From the NCBI RefSeq assembly GCF_000337675.1, contig NZ_AOIB01000013.1, positions 360,489 to 424,488 of the forward strand: DNA of 64,000 nt. Direction: 5' to 3'. Under the pieces are notes generated by a model. The model saw nothing but the letters and a program-made list of their open reading frames with translations. It searched no databases and was not told the DNA's origin. The stretch is from Natronococcus amylolyticus DSM 10524 (GTDB lineage Archaea > Halobacteriota > Halobacteria > Halobacteriales > Natrialbaceae). Within the stretch, counting starts at the first letter, position 1; the number at the start of each line of letters is the position of its first letter. Below, piece after piece: positions 9,084 to 16,897 of this stretch. The translations under genes were made by a program, and so were the position numbers.

Positions 9084-9338
9084 ATGGAGGAGGTCAAACT
9101 CAGTCGAATCGACGACGCGTTCGAGCGCCTCGAGTACCCGATCGAGGCCGAGACGGCAGCGACCGAACTCGAGGGCGTCACTCTGCTGCTGGCCGATGGC
9201 GAACGCAACCTGGGCGAACTCGTCGGCCGAACCAACAGCGATCGGTTCGAGTCGGCCGACGATCTCGAGACCGAACTGCACAACGTCCTGCCGCGGGAGG
9301 CCGTCGGCGAGCCGTACCAGTCGGAGGGCGAGGGCTAG
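9084..9338 (+). CDS. DUF5789-type small haloarchaeal protein
   Basis: An 84-residue acidic protein starting MEEVKLSRIDDAFERLEYP and ending DLETELHNVLPREAVGEPYQ. This arrangement matches my memory of the haloarchaeal DUF5789 family: N-terminal helix, LEGVTLLLADGERNLGELV core, C-terminal helix. The open frame continues far upstream, but that part lies antisense to the MFS gene and is Arg-rich. The ATG at 9084 follows a run with no other start. It is just upstream of the TFS gene, 51 bases away. Function unknown. Confidence 0.7.
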   Translation: MEEVKLSRIDDAFERLEYPIEAETAATELEGVTLLLADGERNLGELVGRTNSDRFESADDLETELHNVLPREAVGEPYQSEGEG

Positions 9339-9389
9339 CCAGCCCAAACGGGTCGTTTAAGTCGCTCCACCGACGTATGCCGGACAACG

Positions 9390-9698
9390 ATGGAATTCTG
9401 CGACGAATGCGGTTCGATGATGAAAGCCGACGACGGCATCTGGGAGTGCGGGAGCTGCGGCTTCACGAAGCCCCAGGGCGACGCCGCCGAGTACACGCTG
9501 ACCGACGACCAGGAGGCGTCCGAGGTCATCGAGTCCTCCGAGGAGACGTCGCTGCCCGAAACCGACGCGCACTGTCCCGAGTGTGGTCACGACCGCGCGT
9601 ACTGGTACATGCAACAGATCCGCTCGGCCGACGAGTCCGAGACGCGGTTTTTCATCTGTAGCGAGTGCGAGTACAAGTGGCGCGAGGACGACAACTAA
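9390..9698 (+). CDS. tfs: Transcription factor S (TFIIS/RPB9-like RNA polymerase cleavage factor)
   Basis: A 102-residue protein with two zinc ribbons. The N-terminal ribbon is CDECG...CGSCG (residues 4-23) and the C-terminal one CPECG...CSECE. The C-terminal ribbon resembles the TFIIS cleavage domain, including the Gln-Gln-Arg-Ser-Ala-Asp-Glu hairpin (QQIRSADES) whose Asp-Glu pair acts in the polymerase active centre to stimulate RNA cleavage in stalled complexes. Length fits archaeal TFS. It is followed immediately by a long inverted repeat that may terminate it. Confidence 0.95.
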   Translation: MEFCDECGSMMKADDGIWECGSCGFTKPQGDAAEYTLTDDQEASEVIESSEETSLPETDAHCPECGHDRAYWYMQQIRSADESETRFFICSECEYKWREDDN

Positions 9699-9769
9699 CG
9701 AAATTTTACGCTGCAGTCTGTCGCGGCCGCGGTATCGCCGCGGCCGCGACGTCCCTCGGTAAAATTTCG
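9699..9769. terminator. Nested inverted repeat after tfs
   Basis: It begins right at the stop codon of tfs. The outer arms CGAAATTTTAC (9699-9709) and GTAAAATTTCG (9759-9769) are perfect 11-base complements; inside them a 13-base perfect stem (9720-9732 with 9738-9750) closes a 5-base loop and contains NotI-type GCGGCCGC sequence. Its location between two convergent genes suggests a bidirectional transcription end or a cruciform, but no archaeal terminator rule proves it. Confidence 0.5.
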
Positions 9770-10010
9770 ATCAAAAGCACTCCTCCCTCCGTTCCGAACG
9801 CGTGGCGTTCTCAGCTCACGGCTTCGCCGTTCGCTCGATCGCGGCGCGTAGCGCCGCGCTCTCCACGTCAGTCGTCGGCCCGCTCGCTCACCCTCAGGGT
9901 TCGCTCGCGGGAAGTGTCGGTAAACAGCCTGCCCTCCCCCGAGTCGCGGACTCCTCGCAGTGCTCGGCGTCCGTTCCCGGCCAGTTTCCCTCGAGAGTGG
10001 TAGAACAGAA
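9770..10010. repeat. Intergenic cluster of short hairpins with 3-base loops
   Basis: No gene is seen here. The stretch holds several perfect short inverted repeats with tiny loops: GAACGC/GCGTTC (9796-9810), ACGGC/GCCGT (9818-9830), GCGGCGC/GCGCCGC (9841-9857), ACCCT/AGGGT (9890-9900) and GAGTC/GACTC (9941-9953). The same style recurs near 32.1 kb and 40.95 kb in this window, so it may be a dispersed haloarchaeal intergenic element. Confidence 0.5.
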
Positions 10011-10745
10011 CTACTCGTTCCGGGCGAGCACCAGGTATCCCGTGTGGCCGACCGGAGCCGTCGAGGGTCGGGACCCTCGGTCGTCGAACTGCATCTCCCG
10101 CTGGATCGTCTCTCGGGTACGGACGTCCGACAGCTCGGCCGCTCGAGCGGCCTCGACGACCTCGCGGGTCGACTCGACGAACGGACTGTACACCGCGAGG
10201 AACCCACCCTCGACGAGCAGTTCGGGAACGCTCTCGACGACGTCGGGCGCGTCGCCCGTATCGAGGGTGACGACGTCGAACGACGACGGCTCGAGGCCGT
10301 CGAGCTCCTCGGTCAGATCGCCGGTTCGGACGTCGACGTCATCGGCGACGCCGCCCAGTCGCATGTTCTTCCGGGCGACGTCGGCGAACTCGGGGTCGCG
10401 CTCGTAGGTGACGACCGACGCGCCCGCACGGGCAAGTAGCGCCGCAAGCACGCCCGTGCCGGTGCCGGTGTCGAGCACCCGATCGCCCCGTGCGACGCCG
10501 GTCTCGCCGATCACCAGTCCAATGTCTCGGGGCACCATCGGGGCGCCCGTTCGATCGAAGTGGTGGAAGAGATCCGGCCCCCGGAGCCGGCGTACCCTGA
10601 ACTTGTCGCCGAGATGCGTCTCGAGGGTCTCGCCGGGCTCGACGTCCTCGGGAACCTCGAGCACACCGAGGTCGGTCCCCTTCTCCTCGCCGGGTTCGAC
10701 GAGGTATTCGCGGTCGCCCCGAACCAGTAATACCGGGACAGTCAC
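10011..10745 (-). CDS. trmI: tRNA (adenine-N1)-methyltransferase, TrmI type
   Basis: A 244-residue SAM-dependent methyltransferase of the archaeal TrmI family, which methylates N1 of adenines 57/58 in the tRNA T-loop. The N-terminal barrel (MTVPVLLVRGDREYLVEPGEE) is followed by the order typical of TrmI: YPRD-like VPRDIGLVIGETGV, then motif I VLDTGTGTGVLAALLA for SAM binding, acidic motif VVTYERD, and VVTLDTGDAPDVV near the catalytic pocket. It lies 3 bases after the alpha-NAC gene and probably shares its operon with NAC and the PUA protein. Confidence 0.9.
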   Translation of the reverse strand: MTVPVLLVRGDREYLVEPGEEKGTDLGVLEVPEDVEPGETLETHLGDKFRVRRLRGPDLFHHFDRTGAPMVPRDIGLVIGETGVARGDRVLDTGTGTGVLAALLARAGASVVTYERDPEFADVARKNMRLGGVADDVDVRTGDLTEELDGLEPSSFDVVTLDTGDAPDVVESVPELLVEGGFLAVYSPFVESTREVVEAARAAELSDVRTRETIQREMQFDDRGSRPSTAPVGHTGYLVLARNE

Positions 10746-10748
10746 GCG

Positions 10749-11138
10749 TTACTCGAGGGCCTCGACCGCCGCGGCGAGGTCGCCGTCGTGCTCCTCGAGG
10801 GCCTCTCGGGCCTCGTCCTCGCTGACGCCCGTGCGGGTGGCGACGATCTCGACGTCGGCGTCGGGGATCGCGCTCCCGGCGTCCTCGCTGGCTCCGGCGT
10901 CGGCGCCTTCCACGGCGCCCGCCGCGCCGGACTCGACCTCCTCGGGCGAGCCGATGACCTGGTAGGTCTCCTGGCCGCGGGCGTCCATCTTCGTGACCTC
11001 GGCGTCGTCGAAGACGAGGTCGTACTCCGAGGTCCGGATGATGACCTCCTCGGCGTCGACGTCCTCGACGTCGATCCCCATCTGTTCCATCATCTGTTCC
11101 ATCTTGCGCGGGTTCATGCCGCCGCCTCCTCCAAACAT
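10749..11138 (-). CDS. nac: Nascent polypeptide-associated complex protein (alpha-NAC homologue)
   Basis: A 129-residue protein. Archaeal NAC binds nascent chains at the ribosome as a homodimer. The start [22 protein letters not shown] is characteristic, followed by the NAC beta-barrel ([32 protein letters not shown], read in two parts) and a C-terminal UBA domain ([21 protein letters not shown]). An acidic Ala/Glu-rich linker joins the two. Its placement with a tRNA methyltransferase and a PUA protein is a known haloarchaeal gene order. Confidence 0.93.
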   Translation of the reverse strand: MFGGGGGMNPRKMEQMMEQMGIDVEDVDAEEVIIRTSEYDLVFDDAEVTKMDARGQETYQVIGSPEEVESGAAGAVEGADAGASEDAGSAIPDADVEIVATRTGVSEDEAREALEEHDGDLAAAVEALE

Positions 11139-11321
11139 ACCCGAAACGTCGCCGTCAGCCGTCTTTTACTCTGCGGTCTCTTCCGAGCGACGCCGGCCCC
11201 GAAATCCGGACGGAGCGTACACAGCGCCCTCCGCGTCGATCGAGAGCCCGCTCGAGCAACCCCGACGGGTTCTACGCGGCGGTGAGACGTCGGCGTCGGA
11301 GAACAGGGACGACGGTTGCCG

Positions 11322-11810
11322 TCAGTGCTCCGGGGGCACGCCCTCGCGAACGGAGACGGCCATCCCGGTCTCGAAGTCGCCCATCGCCGCGCCGTCGAGT
11401 TCGGCCGTGCCGACCGCGAGCACCTCGCCGCGTTCGTGGACGACGACCACCTCGTCGCCCGGGCGGATCTCGGAACCGGCCTCGAGGACGAACTTCGCGA
11501 AGACGTTCTTCTCCTCGCGGACGAACGGCTCGCTCTCGTCGTCGACGACGACCCGGTAGGCCGGTCGCTCGAGAGCAGCGTCGAGCCGCCGTCCGCCCTC
11601 GATCCCCAGCGTGAATCTGCCGTCGATTCCGAACGAGACGAGGCGGCCGTCCCTGCAGTGGATCTGCTGGGGTCGCCCCGAAGAGGTGCGTTTGACCGTC
11701 AGCGACTCCGTCGGCGGGAAGAGGCTCTCGCCCGCGTCGGCGCCGAACTGGTAGTCGGCGATCGTCCGCAGCGCCGGCAGTCCCGCGTTTCCGTCGGCTG
11801 GATCGCTCAT
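11322..11810 (-). CDS. PUA domain protein, probable RNA-binding
   Basis: A 162-residue protein starting MSDPADGNAGLPALRTIADYQFG. The N-terminal 75 residues form the pre-PUA-like part (QIHCRDGRLVSFGIDGRFTLGIEGG), and residues 80-160 a PUA domain (RPAYRVVVDDESEPF, GDEVVVVHERGEVLAVGTAELDG). PUA domains bind structured RNA, usually tRNA or rRNA. The gene is divergent from the small membrane gene at 11942 and upstream of NAC with a 183-base gap, so an operon with NAC and TrmI is possible. The upstream extension to 11885 is Arg-rich and rejected. Confidence 0.82.
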   Translation of the reverse strand: MSDPADGNAGLPALRTIADYQFGADAGESLFPPTESLTVKRTSSGRPQQIHCRDGRLVSFGIDGRFTLGIEGGRRLDAALERPAYRVVVDDESEPFVREEKNVFAKFVLEAGSEIRPGDEVVVVHERGEVLAVGTAELDGAAMGDFETGMAVSVREGVPPEH

Positions 11811-11910
11811 AGCCCGCGTTCGGCGCGGGCGGTCGAAAGCCCTTCGACCCGCTGGCGACGGCGTTCGTGATCCGCTGACAACCACCGTCCCACGACTGTC
11901 ATCAGGACCA

Positions 11911-11918
11911 TTATATAG
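11911..11918 (+). promoter_or_regulatory. TATA-like box for the small membrane gene at 11942
   Basis: TTATATAG lies 24-31 bases before the ATG at 11942, the spacing expected for a leaderless haloarchaeal mRNA. This promoter is the main support for calling the small gene real. Confidence 0.55.
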
Positions 11919-11941
11919 GTCGGTCCCGATTCGACGAGCGA

Positions 11942-12115
11942 ATGGATTTTACGCAGGTCGTCCTGGGACTGGTGGTGCTCGCGGTGAGCAGCCTCACGTT
12001 CGCCGGCCCGTCCGCGCTCGAGTCGCACGTCCTCGTCTACGCGCTTACGGGGTCGGCGCTGGTGATCGGCGCGGGCGCACTGTGTGTCGATCGTGCCCGC
12101 GACGCCCGCGTCTAG
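11942..12115 (+). CDS. Small membrane protein, unknown
   Basis: A 57-residue reading frame, MDFTQVVLGLVVLAVSSLTF then a polar turn and a second hydrophobic segment YALTGSALVIGAGALCV, ending DRARDARV. Two predicted membrane helices with positive residues at the C-terminus. A TATA-like element sits 24-31 bases before the ATG. The stop overlaps the end of the convergent NYN gene by four bases. I cannot assign a function; haloarchaea carry many such two-helix proteins of unknown role. Confidence 0.55.
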   Translation: MDFTQVVLGLVVLAVSSLTFAGPSALESHVLVYALTGSALVIGAGALCVDRARDARV

Positions 12116-12609
12116 AGCAGGAACGTCTCGCGGCGCGAGTCGAGATCCAGAAACGAGTCGGCCTCCGCGATGAGCTCCTCGGCGGTCGAGGACTCGAAGG
12201 CCATTACCTCGACGCGGACGCCCTCGTGACGCAGGTGTGAGCAGAGCCGCGAGAAGTCGCCGTCGCCCGTACAGAGCACGAGCGTATCGATGTGGTTCGC
12301 GAGCGTCACCGCGTCCAAGCTCATTCCGACGTCCCAGTCGGCCTTCTTCGAGCCGTCGGCGAACGTCTTGATATCCTTGATCTTCGTCTCGAAGCCGATG
12401 TCGATCAGCGCCTCGAAGAAGCTCTCCTCCTCGGGCGAGTCCGCGCGGATGACGTAGGCGATGGCACGGGTAAGCTGGCGGTCCTGTACCGCCTTCTCGA
12501 GCAGCGAGGAGTAGTCGATGTTTCGGCTGTGGAGGCTCTGTGCGGTGTGATAGAGGTTCTGCGCGTCGACGAGAACCGCGACGCGCTGCCCCGAATGAAT
12601 CTCGGTCAT
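12112..12609 (-). CDS. NYN-domain (LabA/DUF88-like) protein, putative ribonuclease
   Basis: A 165-residue PIN-like NYN-domain protein. The acidic residues expected of the metal-dependent nuclease site are all present: Asp in VLVDAQNLYH, Asp in KADWDVGMSLDAV, and GDGDFSRLC. NYN proteins are PIN-related RNases, and LabA-like members are often linked to RNA processing; the actual substrate is unknown. Start ATG at 12609 (MTEIHSGQRVAVLVD). It overlaps the convergent small membrane gene by four bases. Confidence 0.85.
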   Translation of the reverse strand: MTEIHSGQRVAVLVDAQNLYHTAQSLHSRNIDYSSLLEKAVQDRQLTRAIAYVIRADSPEEESFFEALIDIGFETKIKDIKTFADGSKKADWDVGMSLDAVTLANHIDTLVLCTGDGDFSRLCSHLRHEGVRVEVMAFESSTAEELIAEADSFLDLDSRRETFLL

Positions 12610-12709
12610 GTCCTACCCGTGACGGTCGATCGTGAAAACCCTTCTCACAACGGGCGGCCCTCCGGCAATCCGTGGCTACCTGTCGCGGAAAAAACGTGCT
12701 GACGCCCGA

Positions 12710-13534
12710 TCAGCTGCGAAGCTTCTCGATGCGCTTCTCGGTCGGCGGATGGGTGGCGAACACGGTCGCGAGCAGTCCGCGCTCGGAGTTGAAGATACAG
12801 AGCGCGGCCTGTCCCTCGTCGACGGTCGACTCGCGGTTCTCCGCGCCCTTCGAAATCTTCTCGAGAGCCCGAGCGAGCGGGTCGCCGCTGCCGATGTACT
12901 GACGCGCGTCGTCGTCGGCGACGTACTCGCGGTACCGCGAGATGGCCATCACGAGGATCGTGACGAGCATCTGGGCGAAGATCGAGAGGATCCAGCCGAC
13001 GATGAACCCGCCGGGGTTGTCCTCGCCGCCGAAGACGTAGACGAAGTAGACGGCGTAGCCGACCATCATCCCGATGGAGCTGCCGACGGTCATCATCAGC
13101 ACGTCGCGGTTCTTGATGTGGGCCAGCTCGTGGGCGATGACGCCCTCGAGTTCGTCGCGGTCGAGCAGCCGGATGAGCTCCTCGCTGACGACGACGACGC
13201 CGTCGCCCTTTCGACCGGTCGCGAACGCGTTCGGGACGCCCATCTGCTGAACCATCAGCGTGGGCTTTTTGATCCCCATGTCGCGGGAGAGCGACTCGGT
13301 CATGCGGTGGATATCGGCGTACTGTCCCTCCTCGGGCATCTCCTCGGCTTTCCTGGTCGCCATCCACTTGCCGAGTTTGTACTGGAGGAACGGGAACGTC
13401 ACCAGCAACACCAGGACGATCGGCCAGCCACCTGTCCCCAGGAACGCGAGGCCGACGGCCCCGACGAACAGGTAGAGCGCCGCCAGCATCGAGCCGACGA
13501 CGAACATTCGTACTTTCAGTCCGAAGTCTGTCAT
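12710..13534 (-). CDS. htpX: HtpX-type membrane zinc protease
   Basis: A 274-residue M48B protease, the usual HtpX length. Two N-terminal helices (MFVVGSMLAALYLFVGAVGL and WPIVLVLLVTFPFLQY) precede the catalytic motif HELAH (GVIAHELAHIKNRD); two more helices follow, then the third-ligand motif SRYREYVADDDA. HtpX degrades misfolded membrane proteins with FtsH-type proteases. Start MTDFGLKVRMFV at 13534 was chosen because a TATA-like box lies 25-33 bases upstream and longer frames run into basic, non-halophilic sequence. Confidence 0.92.
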   Translation of the reverse strand: MTDFGLKVRMFVVGSMLAALYLFVGAVGLAFLGTGGWPIVLVLLVTFPFLQYKLGKWMATRKAEEMPEEGQYADIHRMTESLSRDMGIKKPTLMVQQMGVPNAFATGRKGDGVVVVSEELIRLLDRDELEGVIAHELAHIKNRDVLMMTVGSSIGMMVGYAVYFVYVFGGEDNPGGFIVGWILSIFAQMLVTILVMAISRYREYVADDDARQYIGSGDPLARALEKISKGAENRESTVDEGQAALCIFNSERGLLATVFATHPPTEKRIEKLRS

Positions 13535-13558
13535 ACCCCGAGGTAAGGGGTCGTGATG

Positions 13559-13567
13559 TATAAATTT
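13559..13567 (-). promoter_or_regulatory. TATA-like box of htpX
   Basis: On the minus strand AAATTTATA lies 25-33 bases before the htpX ATG, fitting a leaderless transcript. Confidence 0.55.
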
Positions 13568-13870
13568 CGCGGGTTGATTCGACAGACGGCGTGGCGGAGC
13601 CTGTCTCATCTCGGCTCGTCCACCTCGAGTTGCCGCAAGAATCGCAGGACAACGAAATCCATAAGTTCGTCCCGGTTGCCCTTCCGGGTATGCCACGCAC
13701 CGCTCGCGCGATCGTCGGACCCATCGTGAGCGGAGCGAGCGCGGCCCCCTTCTCGAAAAAACGCGTCTGAGAGTGCTCGTGGCGAGCGTGGCGACCTCGT
13801 CTCGGGCGCGCTCCGGTGTGCGGTTTCCCAGAATCGTTCGACGAACGTACGACCACCACACGACACAGAC
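13568..13870. other. Intergenic region between htpX and dapA
   Basis: About 300 bases between divergent genes. It contains a CCATAAG box (around 13657) about 30 bases before a 26-codon frame (13691-13771, MPRTARAIVGPIVSG...), which is basic and probably not a gene, although a promoter for dapA could lie there. A weak inverted repeat CCCGG/CCGGG is at about 13671-13688. Nothing else recognised. Confidence 0.4.
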
Positions 13871-14794
13871 ATGACATCCAACATCGACTTCAGCGGCGTC
13901 TTCCCGGCTATGTGTACGCCGTTCGACGAGGACGAACAGATCGACTTCGAAACACTGCAGACCGACGCCCAGCGACTCGAGGAGGCGGGCGTCGACGGGC
14001 TCGTTCCCGTCGGCTCCACGGGGGAGTCGGCGACGCTGACCCACGACGAACACGTCGAGGTCGTCGAGGCCGTTATCGACGCCGTCGACGACGTGCCCGT
14101 CATCGCGGGCTCGGGCTCGAACAACACCCGCGAGGCCCTCGAACTCTCCGAGCGCTCGGCCGACGCCGGCGCCGACGGCCTGCTGCTGATCTCGCCGTAC
14201 TACAACAAGCCCGAACAACAGGGCTTCGTCGACCACTACGAGACGATCGCCGACGCCGTCGACCTGCCCCAGATCGTCTACAACGTCCCCTCGCGGACAG
14301 GCCAGAACATCGAGCCTGACGCAGCCGTCGAGCTGGCGAGTCACGAGAACATCGCGGGCTACAAGGCCGCGAGCGGCGACCTGGGCCAGATCGGTGAGGT
14401 CGTCGAGCGCACACGCGACGAGGACTTCGCAGTCCTCTCGGGCGACGACGCGCTCACCCTGCCCGTCCTGTCGGTCGGCGGCACCGGCACGATCAGCGTC
14501 TCGGCGAACGTCGAACCCGAACGAACGTGTGCGATGGTCGGCGCCGCCCTCGAGGGAGACTACGAACGCGCCCGCAAGCTCCACCACGAGCTCGGACCGC
14601 TGTTCCGGACGCTGTTTATCGAGACGAACCCGATCCCGGTCAAGGAGGCCATGGAGATCCGCGGCTACGGCCCCGCCCGGATGCGCTCGCCGATGACCCG
14701 CCTCACCGACGAAAGCCGAGAGCTGCTCGAGGACGTCCTCGCCGAGCTCGAGGACGAGCCGGCGGCGGTCGCCGACGCAGAGGCCAGTCCATGA
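13871..14794 (+). CDS. dapA: 4-hydroxy-tetrahydrodipicolinate synthase
   Basis: A 307-residue DapA. It condenses pyruvate and aspartate semialdehyde in the first committed step of diaminopimelate/lysine synthesis. Motifs: VPVGSTGESATLTHDEH (substrate-binding GTTGE loop, here GSTGE), YYNKPEQQG, the YNVPSRTG segment containing the catalytic Tyr, and the Schiff-base Lys in GYKAASGD. Length matches the family. Its stop overlaps the dapB start by the sequence ATGA, and dapD follows in the same way, so dapA-dapB-dapD are one operon. Confidence 0.96.
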   Translation: MTSNIDFSGVFPAMCTPFDEDEQIDFETLQTDAQRLEEAGVDGLVPVGSTGESATLTHDEHVEVVEAVIDAVDDVPVIAGSGSNNTREALELSERSADAGADGLLLISPYYNKPEQQGFVDHYETIADAVDLPQIVYNVPSRTGQNIEPDAAVELASHENIAGYKAASGDLGQIGEVVERTRDEDFAVLSGDDALTLPVLSVGGTGTISVSANVEPERTCAMVGAALEGDYERARKLHHELGPLFRTLFIETNPIPVKEAMEIRGYGPARMRSPMTRLTDESRELLEDVLAELEDEPAAVADAEASP

Positions 14795-15558
14795 CGGTCG
14801 GGATCGGCGTCACCGGAGCGACGGGACGGATGGGCCGCGAGGTCGTCGCCGCCGTCGCCGATCACGAGGACTGCGAGGTCGCCTTCGCCGTCAACCGCGA
14901 CCCCGACGGCGAGCGCGTCGACGGCGTCGAACTCGAGCCCGCGGCGCGGTTCGACGCGCTGCTCGCGGAGCGCGAGCCCGACGCCGTGATCGACTTCACC
15001 GGACCCGAGTCAGCAGCGGACTACGCCCGAGCCTGCGCCGAGATCGGCGTTGCTTTCGTCACGGGCACGACCGGGTTCGGCGACGACGGGCTCGCGGCGC
15101 TCGAGGACGCCGGCGACGAGGTTCCGGTGCTCCACGCGCCGAACTTCGCCCGCGGGGTTCAGGCGCTGGTCAACGTCGTCGGCCAGGCGGTGCGGAACCT
15201 CCCGGGGTACGACGTCGAACTCGTCGAGACCCACCACAACGGAAAGCGCGACGCACCCAGCGGCACCGCGAACCGGCTGCTCGACGAGATCGAGGCGAAC
15301 GGCGAGTTCTCGGGGCGCACGCACGGCCGTGAGGGCGAGGCCCCCCGCGAGGACGGCGAGATCGGCGTCCATGCGCTTCGTGCTGGCAATATCACCGGTG
15401 AACACGAGGTCGTCCTCGCGGGCAACGACGAGGAAGTTCGCCTGACCCACCGCGCCGAGGACCGCGGCGTGTTCGCCGCGGGCGCGGTCGACGCCGCGGT
15501 CTGGATCGCAGGACGGAAGGCGGGGAACTACAACTTTGCGGACGTGATCGACGAATGA
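14791..15558 (+). CDS. dapB: 4-hydroxy-tetrahydrodipicolinate reductase
   Basis: A 255-residue DapB. It reduces hydroxytetrahydrodipicolinate with NAD(P)H. The N-terminal Rossmann motif is GVTGATGRMGREV; then FTGPESAADYA, VTGTTGF, the catalytic ETHHNGKRDAPSGTA with the His-His pair and Lys, and GEHEVVLAGNDEEVRLTHRAEDR near the C-terminus. Start ATG at 14791 overlaps the dapA stop. A longer frame to 14527 lies inside dapA and is false. Confidence 0.96.
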   Translation: MTVGIGVTGATGRMGREVVAAVADHEDCEVAFAVNRDPDGERVDGVELEPAARFDALLAEREPDAVIDFTGPESAADYARACAEIGVAFVTGTTGFGDDGLAALEDAGDEVPVLHAPNFARGVQALVNVVGQAVRNLPGYDVELVETHHNGKRDAPSGTANRLLDEIEANGEFSGRTHGREGEAPREDGEIGVHALRAGNITGEHEVVLAGNDEEVRLTHRAEDRGVFAAGAVDAAVWIAGRKAGNYNFADVIDE

Positions 15559-16391
15559 GCACGCTCGAAAGCGAGATCGGCGAGCTGTGGGATCGCAAGC
15601 AAAACGGCGAGGTCGACGCGGCGTCGGCCGGCGAGGACGAGTTCGCGACCCTGGAGGCCTTTCTCGAGGCCCTCGAGGACGGCGAGGTCCGCGCCGCCGA
15701 GAAAAACGGTGACGAGTGGGAGGCAAACGAGTGGGTCAAGCAGGGAATCCTGCTGAACTTCGGCCTGCGCCAGAATCAGGCCTACGACTACGGCGGCGTC
15801 GACCACTACGACGTCCTCCCCCTCCGGGAGACCGACGACCTCGGCGAGCGCGGGACCCGGAACACGCCCGACGGGACGACGATCCGACGGGGCGCCTACC
15901 TCGGCTCGGACTGCATCATGATGAGCCCGAGCTTCGTCAACGTCGGCGCCTACGTCGACGACGGCACCCTCGTCGACTCCTGTGACACGGTCGGCTCCTG
16001 TGCTCAGATCGGCGCGGACGTCAAGCTCGGCGCGAACACCCTCATTGGGGGTGTACTCGAGCCCGTCGAGTCGGCGCCCGTCGTCGTCGAAGACAACGTT
16101 TCGCTCGGTGCCGGCTGCCGAGTGACCTCCGGATTCGTCGTCGGCGAGAACAGCGTCGTCGGCGAGAACACGCTCCTGACGCCGCGCATCCCCGTCTACG
16201 ACCTCGTCGAGGAGGAGGTCGTCTACGGCGAACTGCCCGCGAACCGGCGCGCTTTCACGCGGTTCGTCGAGTCCTCGGTCAGCGACCACGACCTCTTCGA
16301 GGGCGGCGCCTACAAGCCCGCCGTCGTCGCCACCGACCTCGAGACCGAGACCCTCGAGGCGACCGAGCGCGAGGACGCGCTCCGGGAGTAA
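15555..16391 (+). CDS. dapD: 2,3,4,5-tetrahydropyridine-2,6-dicarboxylate N-succinyltransferase
   Basis: A 278-residue DapD with the hexapeptide-repeat left-handed beta-helix: successive turns such as GAYLGSDCIMM, VNVGAYVDDGTLVDSCDTVGSC, IGADVKLGANTLIGG and VVVEDNVSLGAGCRVTSG. The motif NVGAYVD is typical. It succinylates tetrahydrodipicolinate, so this organism uses the succinylase branch, in line with a dapE-like gene at 34.3 kb. Start ATGA overlaps the dapB stop. It is the last gene before the break in the lysine pathway genes. Confidence 0.95.
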   Translation: MSTLESEIGELWDRKQNGEVDAASAGEDEFATLEAFLEALEDGEVRAAEKNGDEWEANEWVKQGILLNFGLRQNQAYDYGGVDHYDVLPLRETDDLGERGTRNTPDGTTIRRGAYLGSDCIMMSPSFVNVGAYVDDGTLVDSCDTVGSCAQIGADVKLGANTLIGGVLEPVESAPVVVEDNVSLGAGCRVTSGFVVGENSVVGENTLLTPRIPVYDLVEEEVVYGELPANRRAFTRFVESSVSDHDLFEGGAYKPAVVATDLETETLEATEREDALRE

Positions 16392-16870
16392 GACTCGACC
16401 ACCGTTTCGTTCGCGGTCGTTCTGCGACGGCTGTCGGTTCGATAGGCACCCGACCGTTAGCCTTCTCCGGAAGTACCAGATTAGCATATATCTAAATAGG
16501 TGGAGAGTAGTGTGAAACCCTCTCGATCGAACAGCTCAGAATCGAACCGCCAGCCACCGGGGTGAAACCACCCTATTGTGGATTTGTAGGCCCTATTCAG
16601 CTGGTCACCGAATCGGTCGGTTATCACTCCTAGATCGGTCACCGATATTCGATATTCTCTCAGAATGCAGGTTCTCGTCGCTTAGCAGCCCCAAGTCGCT
16701 CGAGCTTCGAAGGTATCTCGATACCGGAGATACCCTGCCGAGACAAGGTTAGAACCTGTTTGGAAGAATAGATTAAGTCCGAATACTACTAATTCTGCCA
16801 TTCGCACGGCCTCGAGCACTGCCGTACGTTCCCGGACGGACGCGATCGACGGAGCGAACATGAGAATCGT
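16392..16870. other. Intergenic region between dapD and the aromatic block
   Basis: About 480 bases, AT-richer than its surroundings (for example AGCATATATCTAAATAGG near 16482), with no gene recognised. It contains an ATCGGTCACCGAT palindrome (16634-16646) and a GGTATCTC/GAGATACC inverted repeat with a 7-base loop (16712-16734). No transposase remnant or clear element boundary was found, although it marks one edge of the block that separates dapD from lysA. Confidence 0.45.
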
Positions 16871-16877
16871 TATTATA
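16871..16877 (+). promoter_or_regulatory. TATA-like box for the crotonase gene at 16898
   Basis: TATTATA, 21-27 bases before the ATG at 16898, fits a leaderless start. Confidence 0.5.
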
Positions 16878-16897
16878 CTCGGTACTGTCGCGGGCGT

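Noticed and set aside
13691..13771. 26-codon frame upstream of dapA as a possible leader peptide
   Set aside because: Basic composition, no amino acid run typical of leader peptides, and attenuation is not established for this operon type.
16550..16600. Sequence CACCGGGGTGAAACCACCC that recalls a CRISPR repeat
   Set aside because: No second copy and no spacing pattern.
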